Below are positions 1-10,207 of a stretch of DNA of 64,000 nt, in pieces; positions within the stretch are counted from its first letter, which is position 1; each line of letters begins with the position of its first letter. The notes beneath the pieces were generated by a model that searched no databases, was not told the origin of the DNA, and saw nothing but the letters and a program-made list of their open reading frames with translations. The position numbers were made by a program, and so were the translations under genes. Origin of the DNA: Pelobates cultripes (lineage: Eukaryota > Chordata > Amphibia > Anura > Pelobatidae); contig OW240913.1 in the NCBI GenBank assembly GCA_933207985.1, forward strand, positions 269,919,049-269,983,048, written 5' to 3'.

Positions 1-237
1 GCTGAATGTGGTCAGCTGAGACGCTCAGCCAATCACAGTGCCATTGCAGGTATGACTACAAGGCGGTGTGTAATCTCTGCCTTAGCCACACCTCCAGTGG
101 GGGTGGGGCTATGGGAAGCCAGTCATTCAGTGGTAAACTGTTCGAAAACGGTAAATGAAGGGACAGTGCCCTGGGATTCTAGACAATATAACTAATTCAA
201 TTAGATACAATTATTATATTGCCTACACTGTCCCTTT
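1..237. mobile_element. 3' part of a T2-type (TTAA) MITE
   Basis: The stretch ends CACTGTCCCTTTAA, the terminal inverted repeat of the TTAA-flanked MITEs found throughout this window. The left end lies before the window. AAGGGACAGTG at 159-169 is an inverted echo of the end and may form a subterminal stem. Confidence 0.55.
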
Positions 238-529
238 AAAAATAGACATTTCATATTAATTTCAATCAGTTTAAATGGACATTTCTAGCAAAAAAGCAAC
301 TTTAGCACAATTATCTGCACTTTAGGAATTATATTACTTTGTTTTATTTCCTAACTTGTTAATTGCATGCCAGAGCCCAGAGAAGATCCCACAGGGCCCT
401 AGGCAGATTATCATTTTGTGGTTTATTTTTCATACAGGGATGTTGAATGGAGCCAAGCAATATCATGGTTTGAGGGTCACTGTTATACCCCATGAGTCCT
501 AGGCAGCTTCTAAGCTTATGGTTAATCCT

Positions 530-815
530 GCTCTGCTAGAGCCTGCAGTAGCCTTGTGTGTGAGTAAAGTTCAATTAGCAGGAGATAATAACTTCTAATG
601 CAAGCCCACTGTGCTCTAAGATCTGAGTGAAAATTATTTTTTTGCATGTAGGCTGTTTAAGTCAACGCCAGGGGCAGTGTACCTAGGAATGCATTAACGG
701 AAACAAAAGTAATTTAACTCCTAAATGGCAGACAATTGAACAGTGAGAATGCAGGAACATCAACACACCAAAACTTCTGTCTTAAGCTAAAGTTGTTATG
801 CCGCTTATATTGTCA
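530..815. mobile_element. diverged fragment of the same T2-type MITE family as 2657-3202
   Basis: It shares blocks with the element at 2657-3202 in the same order: GAGCCTGCAG, AAAGTTCAATTA, GCAGGAGATAA, then TTTAACTCCTAAATGGCA and an ACACCAAAAC stretch. Both ends have decayed. Positions 238-529 show no clear structure. Confidence 0.5.
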
Positions 816-850
816 CTTATCACTCTCTGAGATCTTTAACATATGGTGAT

Positions 851-949
851 TAGTGATGTTGCGAACCGTTCACGAAACTTGCCGCGAACTTGCCGCGAAC
901 CGCGACGAACCGTTCGCGGCAAGTTCGCGAATGGTTTGCGACATCACTA
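851..949. mobile_element. 99-bp hAT-type MITE with exact 8-bp target duplication
   Basis: Ends TAGTGATGT and ACATCACTA are inverted repeats, and the 8-bp flanks ATGGTGAT (843-850 and 950-957) are identical, the hallmark of hAT insertion. The interior is very CpG-rich, made of GAACCGTTCGCG and CGAACTTGCCG pieces arranged partly as a palindrome, unlike the AT-rich surroundings. It carries no gene; movement would need a transposase supplied elsewhere. Confidence 0.8.
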
Positions 950-957
950 ATGGTGAT

Positions 958-1707
958 GTTTCAAGATATAGTCTCCTTTTAAGACTACTACACCCAGTTA
1001 TGGAATATTGCCTCACCTGCTTTCTATATTCGTGCATGTTGTCCAACTGATGATTGGGACTAGCATAATGGCACCTCTTCTTTAATACTTTTTGGAAGGA
1101 TGAAAAGCTAAATTGCCATTATTTGAGAATCAAACCTGACACAGTTATGGCAGGTGGAGCTCCTAATCATTGAACCACCTCAATGGCACAACACATTTAG
1201 CTAGTCTATATATCTAGCAAACTCACCATCATCAAGAGATTTAATTATTTAAATGTTTATCATATACACTTACATTCTCATTTGGCCATTTGCTGCATCC
1301 TCGCTGTGCTTTCATTGCAACTTCAGACACAGTTAGGTGGTAAAGGACAAGAAGATTGATGTGGTCTGTTGACCTCTGGAGGTTTGCTGGGTGCTTTTAC
1401 CTGGTTTAGTCCAAATACATCATGTCACTTTTTAAGTCAATATTTCATATCTACTGGTTCCCATGTAACTGTGATGCAGAGAGATTCTCATATATTGGAT
1501 GAGTAATTCCCAGTGACAGCAACGACTCAATGTATACTGCTGTTTTCTGATAAGTTTTAAGTAGATGTTTTGATATTATCAACTATGAATTTGATGGAGG
1601 ATTTAGGTTTACTTTGCAGCATAGCTCCAGGTAGGAGTAAAATTTGATACACGTGAGTAAATTGTTTATATCTTATACACAATAAAAGTTGTTTTTTTTT
1701 TCTATAG
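958..1707. other. intronic sequence, nothing recognised
   Basis: AT-rich, no long ORF, no clear inverted or tandem repeat. The short polypyrimidine tract at 1690-1705 belongs to the exon 1 acceptor. Confidence 0.5.
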
Positions 1708-1864
1708 TTCAATGAAGAGAACAAAGAGAGGTTTCCTGGTGCTCCTCCCATAGGAGGATGGGTATTGGAAAATTTTCCCAACTCACCAAATTATTGGATA
1801 ACTTTATTAGAAAAAGGACTTCTTCCTGACACAGTCTTTTGTCTACGAGACACTTCATCTAATG
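1708..1864 (+). CDS. AK9: AK9 visible exon 1: end of an upstream adenylate-kinase domain
   Basis: The acceptor is a T-run ending TCTATAG and the donor is GTAAGC; the exon starts in phase 0 and leaves one base. It encodes residues 1-52, including GGWVLENFP, the counterpart of the adenylate-kinase LDGFPR motif, then LEKGLLPDTVFCL, the usual strand and helix after that motif. Asp, Gly and Arg of the canonical motif are replaced by Glu, Asn and Asn, so acceptor binding in this domain may be weak. The P-loop of this domain must lie upstream of the window. Confidence 0.93.
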
Positions 1865-2656
1865 GTAAGCTAGATGTCATTATAAAAACAAGTTTATATC
1901 GTTTGTTTTGAGATAATGTTTACACTCTGATTCATCACTACATATTTAATCATAATGAAGATTTTTGTTAATTATTTTATAACAAGTCAAGAGGTATGCA
2001 AGCCGAAGACTAACTCAGGTACATGACCTGTGGTTGGGGACTTCTGGCCACCCAAATTAATGGTATTGATTGTACATAGAACAAGGGTACTGAGCACCAA
2101 GTGGTCTTCTGTTATGGCTGGAGAATTACTGGATTATTGACAAAGGATTTAGGGGCCCTGAAGTCATAGATTGTGTATGAGACACTGCATTTAATGGGCC
2201 TGTATTTTGTCCACTGGAAAACTTGGAGATTACTCTTTATCCCACCATATTTGTTTGCTATGCCTTCTGTTCTATCATTTCACATTGCATCACAATATTA
2301 TGGGTAGGACCATTTGATGGTTATCACACTAATCTATTCTATACATAATACAGATTAAGGAACAGCGCACACATAAAAATACATTTTGAAATCTTAGAAG
2401 GCTTCTTAAAATCACCCAAGGGCATACAGTGAGGATACAGTCTGCGGGTATCAAAAAGATGTTGCTTTATAAATACCAGTAATAAATAAATGGCATACTC
2501 AAGTGTTTTGGATGGCGTCAGTGGGGGGGCCAGTGGTAGGGGTGGGTGCGGATTTGTTTTGGGCACAATCCACTGTTTAAACCTAGTAATAAACCTGGCT
2601 CTAAATCAGCCTCAAATTAGAACAGATTAACTGAGTTAAAAATAACTCCAATCTGA
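1865..2656. other. intronic sequence, nothing recognised
   Basis: No coding signal or repeat boundary is seen. A short G-rich patch at 2519-2553 (GGGGGGGCCAG) stands out but has no partner. Confidence 0.45.
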
Positions 2657-3202
2657 TTAAAGGGACACGATATTCACCAAAACAACTTCAGCTTACTGAA
2701 GCAGTTTTGGTGTATAGATCATGCTCCTGCAGTCTCACTACTCAATTCTCTGCCATTTTAGAGTTAGATCATTTTGTTTATGCAGCCCTGGTCACACCTC
2801 CCTGCATGTGACTTACACATCCTTCCTAAACACATCCTGTAAAGAGTACCCTAATGTTTACACTTCCTTTATTGCAAATTCTGTTTAATTTAGACTTTCT
2901 TATTTCCTGCTCTGTTAATAGCTTGCTAGACACTGCAGGGGCCTCCTGTATTTGATCAAAGTTTAATTTACAGAGCAGGAGATAAACTATTTTAAAGTAA
3001 GTTACATCTGATTGAAAATAAAACCATTTTGTTTTCATGCAGGCTGTGTTAGTCACAGCCATGGGAGGTATGAACAGGGCTCCATAAACAGAAACAAAAA
3101 TGATTTAACTCCTAAATGGCAATGAATTGAGTAGTACGTCTGCAGGGGCATGATCTATACACCAAAACTGTTGTTGTTTTGGTGACTATAGAGTTCATTT
3201 AA
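2657..3202. mobile_element. T2-type MITE with TTAA at both ends, family A
   Basis: The 5' end is TTAAAGGGACACGATATTC and the 3' end is a decayed GTGACTATAGAGTTCATTTAA. TTAA sits at 2657-2660 and 3199-3202. Inside each end a second inverted pair (CACCAAAACAAC / GTTGTTTTGGTG) forms a longer stem. Related copies lie at 30546-31071, 48061-48615 and 48616-49146. TTAA targets and an AAAGG start match Kolobok/T2 MITEs described from Xenopus. Confidence 0.8.
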
Positions 3203-3485
3203 ATTGGAGATCTTTTACAATTTATCAGCTAAGGACAACTATCTTCAATCTTTTTCTTCCTGAGTATCATAATAGAAGTGATCCACAGTACAAAGTGTGA
3301 AAGTTACTTATCATTATAGTAATTTTAATTATTTAACCCATGATGAGCTTCCCAGTATTTAATGAAATTAAGTATTGCTAATTCATATCACACAACTTTC
3401 GATTACGTAATATTCTGCCTTTGTGAAACTGAGAAACAAATCTACTTACAATTATTAACTATTAAACTTTTTTTTTATTTTGTAG

Positions 3486-3600
3486 GAAAATATTTACTTA
3501 GTAGACTTTACCTAATGAACAAGCAAGAAATAAATAACAATATTTTACTAAGACTTCAAAAAGAAAGAGCAAGGAAGCTGCAAGAAGAGGAAGAAGCAAG
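3486..3600 (+). CDS. AK9: AK9 visible exon 2: helical charged linker
   Basis: The exon follows a T-rich tract ending TTTTGTAG and ends at GTATGA; it enters with two bases of a split Gly codon and leaves two bases. It encodes a lysine-, glutamate- and arginine-rich helix (about residues 53-90) ending in an LQEEEEA-type run, continuous with exon 3. It looks like a coiled-coil linker between kinase domains and has no catalytic motif. The start is set by the acceptor; the in-frame ATGs near it are internal. Confidence 0.92.
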
Positions 3601-3956
3601 GTATGATATGAAAAAAAAGAAATGTCAATAAAATTTACATCTATGCTTTGATTCTTAGAGAGGTGTCCTTTTCAGAAATATAGAATCATTTTATTTCAAT
3701 AGATATGATACAATATATATTCAGTTCTATCAACTCCTTATTTCTTATATATTTACTCCTTGTGTCATTGGAGTACCACGTTAAAGTTTTTTAGTGCATT
3801 GTAAAAGTTACTAGTGTCCATATTTAATTAGTTTCTCTGCCGTAGAAAACTATTTACAAAATAAAAACTAACAGAGAAAAATAGAAATACTGATACAGAA
3901 TAGTATTTATTATATAGACTAGCCAACCTATGCTACGCAACTTCTACACCTTAGAC

Positions 3957-4040
3957 CAGTGGTAGGCAATCTTCAGAACTCCAGATGTTGTGGACTACAT
4001 CTCCCCTGATGCTTTGACAGAATTATATTTGTAAGAGCTT
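3957..4040. mobile_element. left half of a hAT-type foldback MITE
   Basis: It begins CAGTGGTAGGCAATCTTCAG and continues with the GATGTTGTGGACTACATC block seen in the complete relative at 14802-14937. The right half is missing. Confidence 0.6.
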
Positions 4041-4086
4041 TATGGGAGTGTTATAATTGAGAAAAGTAGTTGAAATAAACAAATTC

Positions 4087-5560
4087 AAAAGCAGTTAATC
4101 AGGAAATAAACAAGAAACAGGAGAGCGCTCCAATAGGGCACAGCTGAGAGAAAACATTTCTATACTGCATTGAATTTTGTCTAGGGTAAAACACACCATC
4201 ACCCAATACCCATTTTATGGGATGAGGACCGGAGTACAGCAATACAGTCCAAAAAGCACCAGTGTAGCTTAGCACCGACATGCCACACTGAGTCCCATAG
4301 CAATTGCGAGTTGCTTCACTTTTCTGAACCCAAATCCGACGCCAAACTCCTACAGGCACAGTCAGTGCTTTCTAGAGTTAGTAGGGGAGTTTTCCAGCCC
4401 CTGGTCATTTGGGAGAATTCCCTGCGCAACAACCGGCTGGTCTAAAGCCTCCATATGAGTGACACTCACCAAGTGCCATGTGTATGGCAGGTTCCATGTT
4501 TTGGCTCAGTTTTATAGAGTGCTCGATTTAGGAACAAGAGCATGTGCACTGATGTAGAGTGTGTCAAAGTAAGGTGCAGAGTCCCGTCCGCCTGCTGCGT
4601 CCAGAGCCAGGGAGCCAGCTTGATCCTCCACCTGTTCATCAGTAGGTGTAGAGTAGTTGATAGGTATTGGTGGACCACCATGCCTCTCTGCCATGCAATT
4701 CAGGAAAGCCTTGAATATAGTATGTAACTTAAGAAGTGTAGACTGAGCCAAGTCAGCAGGCCCTCTTGACTCCTCCGTCAGTTTCTGTGCATATTGCTTC
4801 AGTTGGGGCAGATGCCATTGGTCAAGGAGGTGCTCTCCTGGGACCAGGATATCCCCCGCCAACCAGGGCCAGGTTAAGAGCCCCGTGGGCCTGGTGCTGA
4901 CAGTTGTGATGGGCCTAATTACATCATCTTATCGACTAAAAATAAAGAATTGAAAGGCCAGTCTGGCATGAATGCATGTCATGCAGGCTGGCCAACTAAG
5001 GGCATACTATGCAGACAGCACTCTGAGCGTGGCATAAATGTGTCTAATTATGCGCTTGCTTCACGCTTATTAAGGACTGTCATCTAGCACTTACATGTCC
5101 ACTTGTCTCTTAATCTTCTTACTAGCAGGCAGATGATCTTGGTATATAGTCTGGGACAGAGAAAACGTGTATGTAGTGAGTGTAGAAGAAAGGTGACGTG
5201 CCACAGTGTTAGAGAGACCAAAGTCAGCATTGCCTTAACTAATTTCATTCTCAGCATTCTCAGCCAGTCAACAGAAGTTTTGTTCCCATACACCTCTTAA
5301 GTTTCCATACTTAAGCAAAAATATGTGAAGAGTAGTGTGTGTAAAAAAAAATGTTTTTTTCTTAAATCAATTGGCCTGTTCCATGGGCATTGGCCTTGAA
5401 GTACAGCTCCATCAGCCCAGTTAATCCGGCCCTGACGCCAGCCCAGAGGGGAGGGAACGAGGGCCCAGACCCAAGCTTTCAGCCATCAGTGGCGGGAGAA
5501 AGGCCATCTTGAAATATTATCCTGTCGGAATATAAGCTTAATTGGTACCCCCATAGGCAC
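4087..5560 (-). mobile_element. old unclassified retroelement-like segment on minus strand, split by a hAT
   Basis: A minus-strand frame (4512-4862) encodes 116 residues including GEHLLDQWHLPQLKQYAQ and STLLKLHTIFKAFLNCMAER. The frame seems to resume on the far side of the hAT at 5435-5510, starting after a CAAGATGGCC context such as often opens LINE ORF1. I do not recognise the protein family. It could be an L1-type ORF1 start or part of another retroelement. Confidence 0.4.
4864..5434. mobile_element. non-autonomous hAT element, CAGGGCCGG-type ends
   Basis: Left end CAGGGCCAGGTTAA, right end TTAATCCGGCCCTG, imperfect inverted repeats. Flanks CCGCCAAC and ACGCCAGC match at 6 of 8 positions, consistent with a hAT target duplication that has aged. 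No transposase ORF is present. It interrupts the minus-strand ORF described for 4087-5560. Confidence 0.7.
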
Positions 5561-6028
5561 CACAATGTCCCCTTTCACCTAGCAAACACAATATGTCAAA
5601 TAGAGTCTTTTATCCATAGATATTTGGAAAAACATGCCACAAAATGTAGGAGCTGTTGTAACTTGCATCTACACAGCTTAGCGATCAGGCACTGCCACCG
5701 CAGGTAGTGGATGCTATATAACAGCGAATTATGGCAAATGGAAATCTGAGTAGCAACATTTAAGCTAAAATATCCAAGCTACAACTATAGCTGATATGGT
5801 GATTTTCTTTTTTTCCAGGCCATACATTTTAGCAGATATTTCCGATTTCAAACCAATTCATGGTTTTATAAATCCTATGTTGTGTTTAAACTATGGTTGG
5901 TTTTATCTGCTTACAAATGTCTGGATAATATGCAGTGTTTTTTAAAAAACAAATGTACTTATAAAGTTGCTGTCAAAGTGTACTATTCTGTTGCTTTAAA
6001 ATATTAATTGGTCCTATTTTATTTAAAG

Positions 6029-6123
6029 GAAGGAACAACAAGAAATATTGAGACTTCAAGAAGAGAAACAAAAGCAGCTAGAAGCTGAGGAAAGCTCTGA
6101 CGAAATTGGACAGAAGCCTGAAG
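6029..6123 (+). CDS. AK9: AK9 visible exon 3: charged coiled-coil linker
   Basis: The acceptor is ATTTAAAG and the donor GTATGT. The exon completes an Arg codon and continues the helix with KEQQEILRLQEEKQKQ, then an acidic stretch ESSDEIGQKPE (about residues 91-122). It is highly charged, low in hydrophobics and has no kinase motif. Together with exon 2 it forms one continuous Glu/Lys/Gln-rich helix, typical of the linkers between AK9 catalytic units. Confidence 0.9.
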
Positions 6124-6786
6124 GTATGTATAGCATTTTACTTCCACAGCAAGCTGCATTTGGAAGGATACATGTTCTTTTGAATGATCATTTTCACTTA
6201 ACACAGAACAACTGTTCTGTGCATTGAACGTCATTCTGTATATCCATTGCGTTTCACTTTGAAATTCACACATAGCTCAATGCCTGCAGGATTACATTCT
6301 TCTTCCAAAATAATATAACAAGCATAATGGACTCAGGATTTCACACAAAAAGTTTATGAAAGAATGGGAATTTGTAAAATTGGGAATAATTCGAAATCAG
6401 CAGCCTAGTTTTTTTTTATTAAGGATAAAATAAAAGAATAAAGGTAATAATAAAGCATTTAGAATCTAGGCTTTATTATTCAGTAAATATTAAAATCACT
6501 ATTAATGTATCTACTTTACAAAAATATTGCCATCTAGCATTCTACAAATGTTTTTAAAGCCTTATGGTACTCACTTCCCAAATATAGGTATAGAAGAATA
6601 CTGTTTACAAGAGTCTTAAATATTTAAATATAAAAGCCAGCTCTTATTTAATTATAATTAAAAGTAGACGCAGCAGAAGTCACAAAATGATAAAGAAATA
6701 TGTTGCATGCATGAATGTGCCTAATATGTTTATTCATAATGTTTAGGGCTAGCCTGAGAGGCCATACGCTTAGTAACAGTCTAATT

Positions 6787-7598
6787 CAGGGATTAGCAAC
6801 CTATGGCATGCATTGCCCTCAAGGTGCCTTTCAATGCCACTCAGTGCTGCCTAAGCCAAACAGACTCTGGCCTATCAGGAGTCCCAGCAGGATTTCAGAT
6901 ATCTGCTAGTGCAAATTGAGCAGTGATTGCAGGTGGTGAGGGACAATCCTCAATTTACACATTGCAGCACTTAGATCACTTCCTACTAGCACTTGTGAAC
7001 AGGAATCCTCACTGGAGTAGAGCAGATCACATCAGCTATTGCAGCTCCTGCCCTTGAACCTCACCTGGCCTGGACCCCACAGGACCCTAAGGAAGCTGCC
7101 CACACTGCTAGTTATACACAGAGCTAGAGAAGAAGCCTCCAACTCCCACACACAAATACAACCCCACTGACAATCCACATACAAGGACACAACCCCACAA
7201 GCAGCATCTGACATGCAGTACCATTGGCAACCACACACATAAACACACCAACACACAATGTAACGTATCTTCCACACACAGTTCCACAAGTAGCCTGCAT
7301 ACACCTCCTAAATTCATGGGTATCATACACAATACCACAAACTATTCACAAACATATACAATATAACAGCTGGCATACAACAAATACAATGCTACAAAGC
7401 AACTGCAGCACCCATAAATAAAACAAGCAGAATGCACCAACATACACAACTCAATTTTTAAAAACGCCATGGGACTTCAATATATTATTTTTTTACTTTG
7501 GCGGCTGCCTAGGCAATACCAGCCCAGGGGGCGCAATGCCCAAGTGACTGGCAGAAGGGGAGTGCTGTGAAGTGCCGGTAAATGGTTGCCTACCCCTG
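6787..7598. mobile_element. 812-bp non-autonomous hAT element next to AK9 exon 4
   Basis: Left end CAGGGATTAGCAACC and right end GGTTGCCTACCCCTG form an imperfect inverted repeat. Target duplications GTCTAATT (6779-6786) and GTCTAATG (7599-7606) agree at 7 of 8. The middle (about 7130-7440) is a CA-rich degenerate tract. No ORF. The element lies in the intron directly before exon 4, and the right duplication falls in the splice branch-point zone. Confidence 0.8.
7529..7581. repeat. 53-bp exact direct repeat, copy 1
   Basis: It starts GGGCGCAATGCCC and ends AGTGCCGGTAA, inside the right end of the hAT element. Copy 2 (7834-7886) is identical. The pair is 305 bp apart and brackets AK9 exon 4. 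Confidence 0.9.
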
Positions 7599-7625
7599 GT
7601 CTAATGCGTGCCCTTATGCTTACAG

Positions 7626-7730
7626 ATGAGTCTGAAGATCAGCTTCCAGCTGCTACAGAGCAAATCTCTTCTCAAGAATCTGCAAAGGAGACTGATAAAC
7701 TTAGTGCTTTGGATCCAGAACCAGAACAAG
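7626..7730 (+). CDS. AK9: AK9 visible exon 4: acidic Ser/Glu-rich linker, bracketed by repeats
   Basis: The acceptor is GCTTACAG and the donor GTATAT. It encodes about residues 123-157, an acidic disordered linker with no kinase motif. The setting is unusual. A hAT element ends at 7598, 27 bp before the exon, and its right target duplication GTCTAATG (7599-7606) contains a good branch-point candidate, CTAAT. An exact 53-bp repeat lies on both sides of the exon (7529-7581 and 7834-7886). The exon starts and ends in phase 1, so skipping it would keep the frame. Confidence 0.88.
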
Positions 7731-7833
7731 GTATATACAAAATAGTTTGCACTGAAAGAGTTTTATGTATATAAATAATACAATTAGCAAATGCTATATA
7801 ATAATAAAACCTATCCCTGTGAAAAGCAGCTCT

Positions 7834-7886
7834 GGGCGCAATGCCCAAGTGACTGGCAGAAGGGGAGTGCTGTGAAGTGCCGGTAA
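7834..7886. repeat. 53-bp exact direct repeat, copy 2
   Basis: Identical to 7529-7581. It is followed by GC-rich sequence (about 7890-7960) not found after copy 1, so it may belong to another member of the same hAT family inserted after exon 4, or to a local duplication. Confidence 0.9.
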
Positions 7887-8155
7887 CAGTTGGTGGCATG
7901 GCCGAGCCGCAGATCGCGGTAGAGGAGCTCCTCTATCCTCTACCCGGTCTGATAGGAAGTGCTCACAGTAAGCATAGAACTGCTTCCTGTGAGACTGCAT
8001 AGCTCTTCTTTTCTCTTTAAAAAATAAGACAAAGTAGGGAGTACTTTATCTTATGTATTTTTCCTACGATTGGCAATATTGACAAAGTAGGGCTTCATGT
8101 AATCTCCACTTCCTTGATCATTATTGTCAAGCTAACAAAGAGTGTGGAGCTTGCC

Positions 8156-8722
8156 TTAAATGACACTATAGTCACCAGAACAACTACAGCTTATTGCATT
8201 TGTTCTGGTGAGTAGATTTATTACTTTCAGGCTTTTTGCTGTAAACACTGTCTTTTCAGAGAAAATGCAGTGTTTACATTACAGCCCAGTGAAACCTTCA
8301 ATGGCCACTCCTCAGATGGCTGTTAGAGATCCTTCCTGGGTTATGGCTGCCTAAAATGCATGCAAACATTCAGTATCTCCTCCCTCTGCATGCAGACACT
8401 GAACTTTCCTCATAGAGATACATTGATTCAATTCATCTATATGAGGAGGTGCTGATTGGCCAGGGCTGTGTTTGAATCATGCTGGCTCTGCCCCTGATCT
8501 GCCTCCTTGTCAGTTTCAGCCAATCCTATGGATTACCACTGGGATTGGATCAGGCTACCACTGCTTGCTGGTCTGAGACAGACAGAGCAGAGCCAGCAGC
8601 TTCAGGCTTGAATGCAAGTAAGATTTTGGAAGGCATGAGGGGCCCAGGTGGGCTAGATGGTGTTTTTAACACTATAGGGTCAGGAATACATGTTTGTGTT
8701 CCTGACCCTATAGTGTTCCTTT
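8156..8722. mobile_element. T2-type MITE, family B
   Basis: The 5' end is TTAAATGACACTATAGTCACC (TTAA 8156-8159). The other end is CCTGACCCTATAGTGTTCCTTT, with its TTAA mutated. The inner stem GGGTCAGGAATACA / TGTTCCTGACCC is clear. The same family lies in opposite orientation at 54249-54788. Confidence 0.75.
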
Positions 8723-8881
8723 GTGCCCGCCCTTTGTCAAGATTGACAAGCTTTGGAAAAATACATAAGACAAAGTAGTGGTCCCTACTTTGCCTTATAT
8801 TGTAAAGAAAAATAGATGGAGCAAAGAAGAACACATTCTGAAAACTATAAAAGAGAGGTAAGTTTCAGGAGAGAGAGCCAC

Positions 8882-9345
8882 TTAAAGGACCACTATAGTG
8901 CCAGGAAAACAAACTTGTTTTCCTGGCACTATAGGGTCTTTAGGTCCCCCCCGCCCTCAGGGTGCCCCTCCCGTTGGGCTGAAGGGGGCTGAAGGGTTAC
9001 AAAACTTACCTTTCTCCAGCGCCGGGCTCCCTTGGCGCTGGGGAACTCTCCTCCTCCTGCCGAGTCAACGCCGAATGCGCATGCACGGCAAGATCCTCGC
9101 GTGCATTCAAACCGCCCATAGGAAAGCATTACTCAATTCTTTCCTATGGACGTCCAGCATCTTCTCACTGTGATTTTCACAGTGAGAATCGCGGAAGCGC
9201 CTCTAGCGCCTGTCAGTGAGACAGCCACTAGAAGCTGGATTAACCCTCTGTGAATATTAGCAGTTTCTCTGAACACTAGAGGGACCTGGCACCCAGACCA
9301 CTTCATTGAGCTGAAGCAGTCTGGGTGCCTTTAGTGGTCCTTTAA
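8882..9345. mobile_element. T2-type MITE, family C, TTAA at both ends
   Basis: Starts TTAAAGGACCACTATAGTGCC and ends TTAGTGGTCCTTTAA; TTAA at 8882-8885 and 9342-9345. The subterminal palindrome GCCAGGAAAACAAACTTG / TTTTCCTGGCAC sits at the left. A poly-A run follows the right end. A fragment of this family lies reversed at 28205-28298. Confidence 0.8.
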
Positions 9346-10194
9346 AAAAAAAAAAAAAAAGGGCAATTTGATATAAATAAAGCAGTTTGTCAATTCACAA
9401 AGGAGACTTTATCAAGTCTAATATACACATTATGTATATGTTATGTACATTAAATGTGTGTTAGACTTGATTTGCTTATGTTACTTCTTCTGTTGCTTAT
9501 GCCCTTTAAATACTCCATATGTGCCTGGTTCTGTCTGCATACCATTAAATAAAAATATAAACTGGCTAAAGCATGAACTTAGACATACCCTTCCCTTTTG
9601 TGACTAGGTTATAATCATTTCTATTGAAAAGTCCCTCATTACCAAGGACAAATGCTTATTCTAGCTATCCCACCTCATACAACCTGTGGTTCACTGCGGA
9701 TCTTTACTTTCCATTTTATATTTCAAATAGTATGTGGGCTGAGCTGAATTTTCCAAAGAACATAACAAAGTGAAATCAACCGTTAGTCTAATATCCTTGA
9801 AAAAACTGCCTCAGATATAAAAGCAAAATGCAGTTGCAATAACCATTAGTCTTTAAATGTATTTTCTATCTAAGTAACATTTAATATGGTAATTGTACAT
9901 ATTTTCCAGGGCATACTTGAAAATGAAAGAAAATATAAGAACAAATATCAAATCTAGAGTGCGTTATTAAATGCACATGTGTTTTACAAGGCTAATGGGG
10001 ACATTTCTGTCTACATGTGAACATTCTGCACATGAGCAGCTTTTGATGGCTTGCTTGGTACGACTGCCAGTCACCCCACTGCACTCCCTTTTTAGGTTTG
10101 CTTTCTACCGTATATCGGCATTGATGCTTACTGTGTTGCTAGCCTATGTACCACTGCCTCCAATTTCATACCTTTCAGTGCTGAAAGATATGTA
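9346..10194. other. intronic sequence, nothing recognised
   Basis: AT-rich, without repeat boundaries that I can place. The right end forms the left flank and target duplication of the next retroposon. Confidence 0.45.
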
Positions 10195-10207
10195 AAACTG
10201 ACATGGG

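Noticed and set aside
3362..3485. Upstream extension of the exon 2 frame, starting at ATG 3362
   Set aside because: The stretch before TTTTGTAG is AT-rich and intron-like, and phase agreement with exon 1 requires the exon to start at 3486.
7032..7338. Overlapping minus-strand Cys/Val-rich frames
   Set aside because: They come from the CA-rich tract inside the hAT element.
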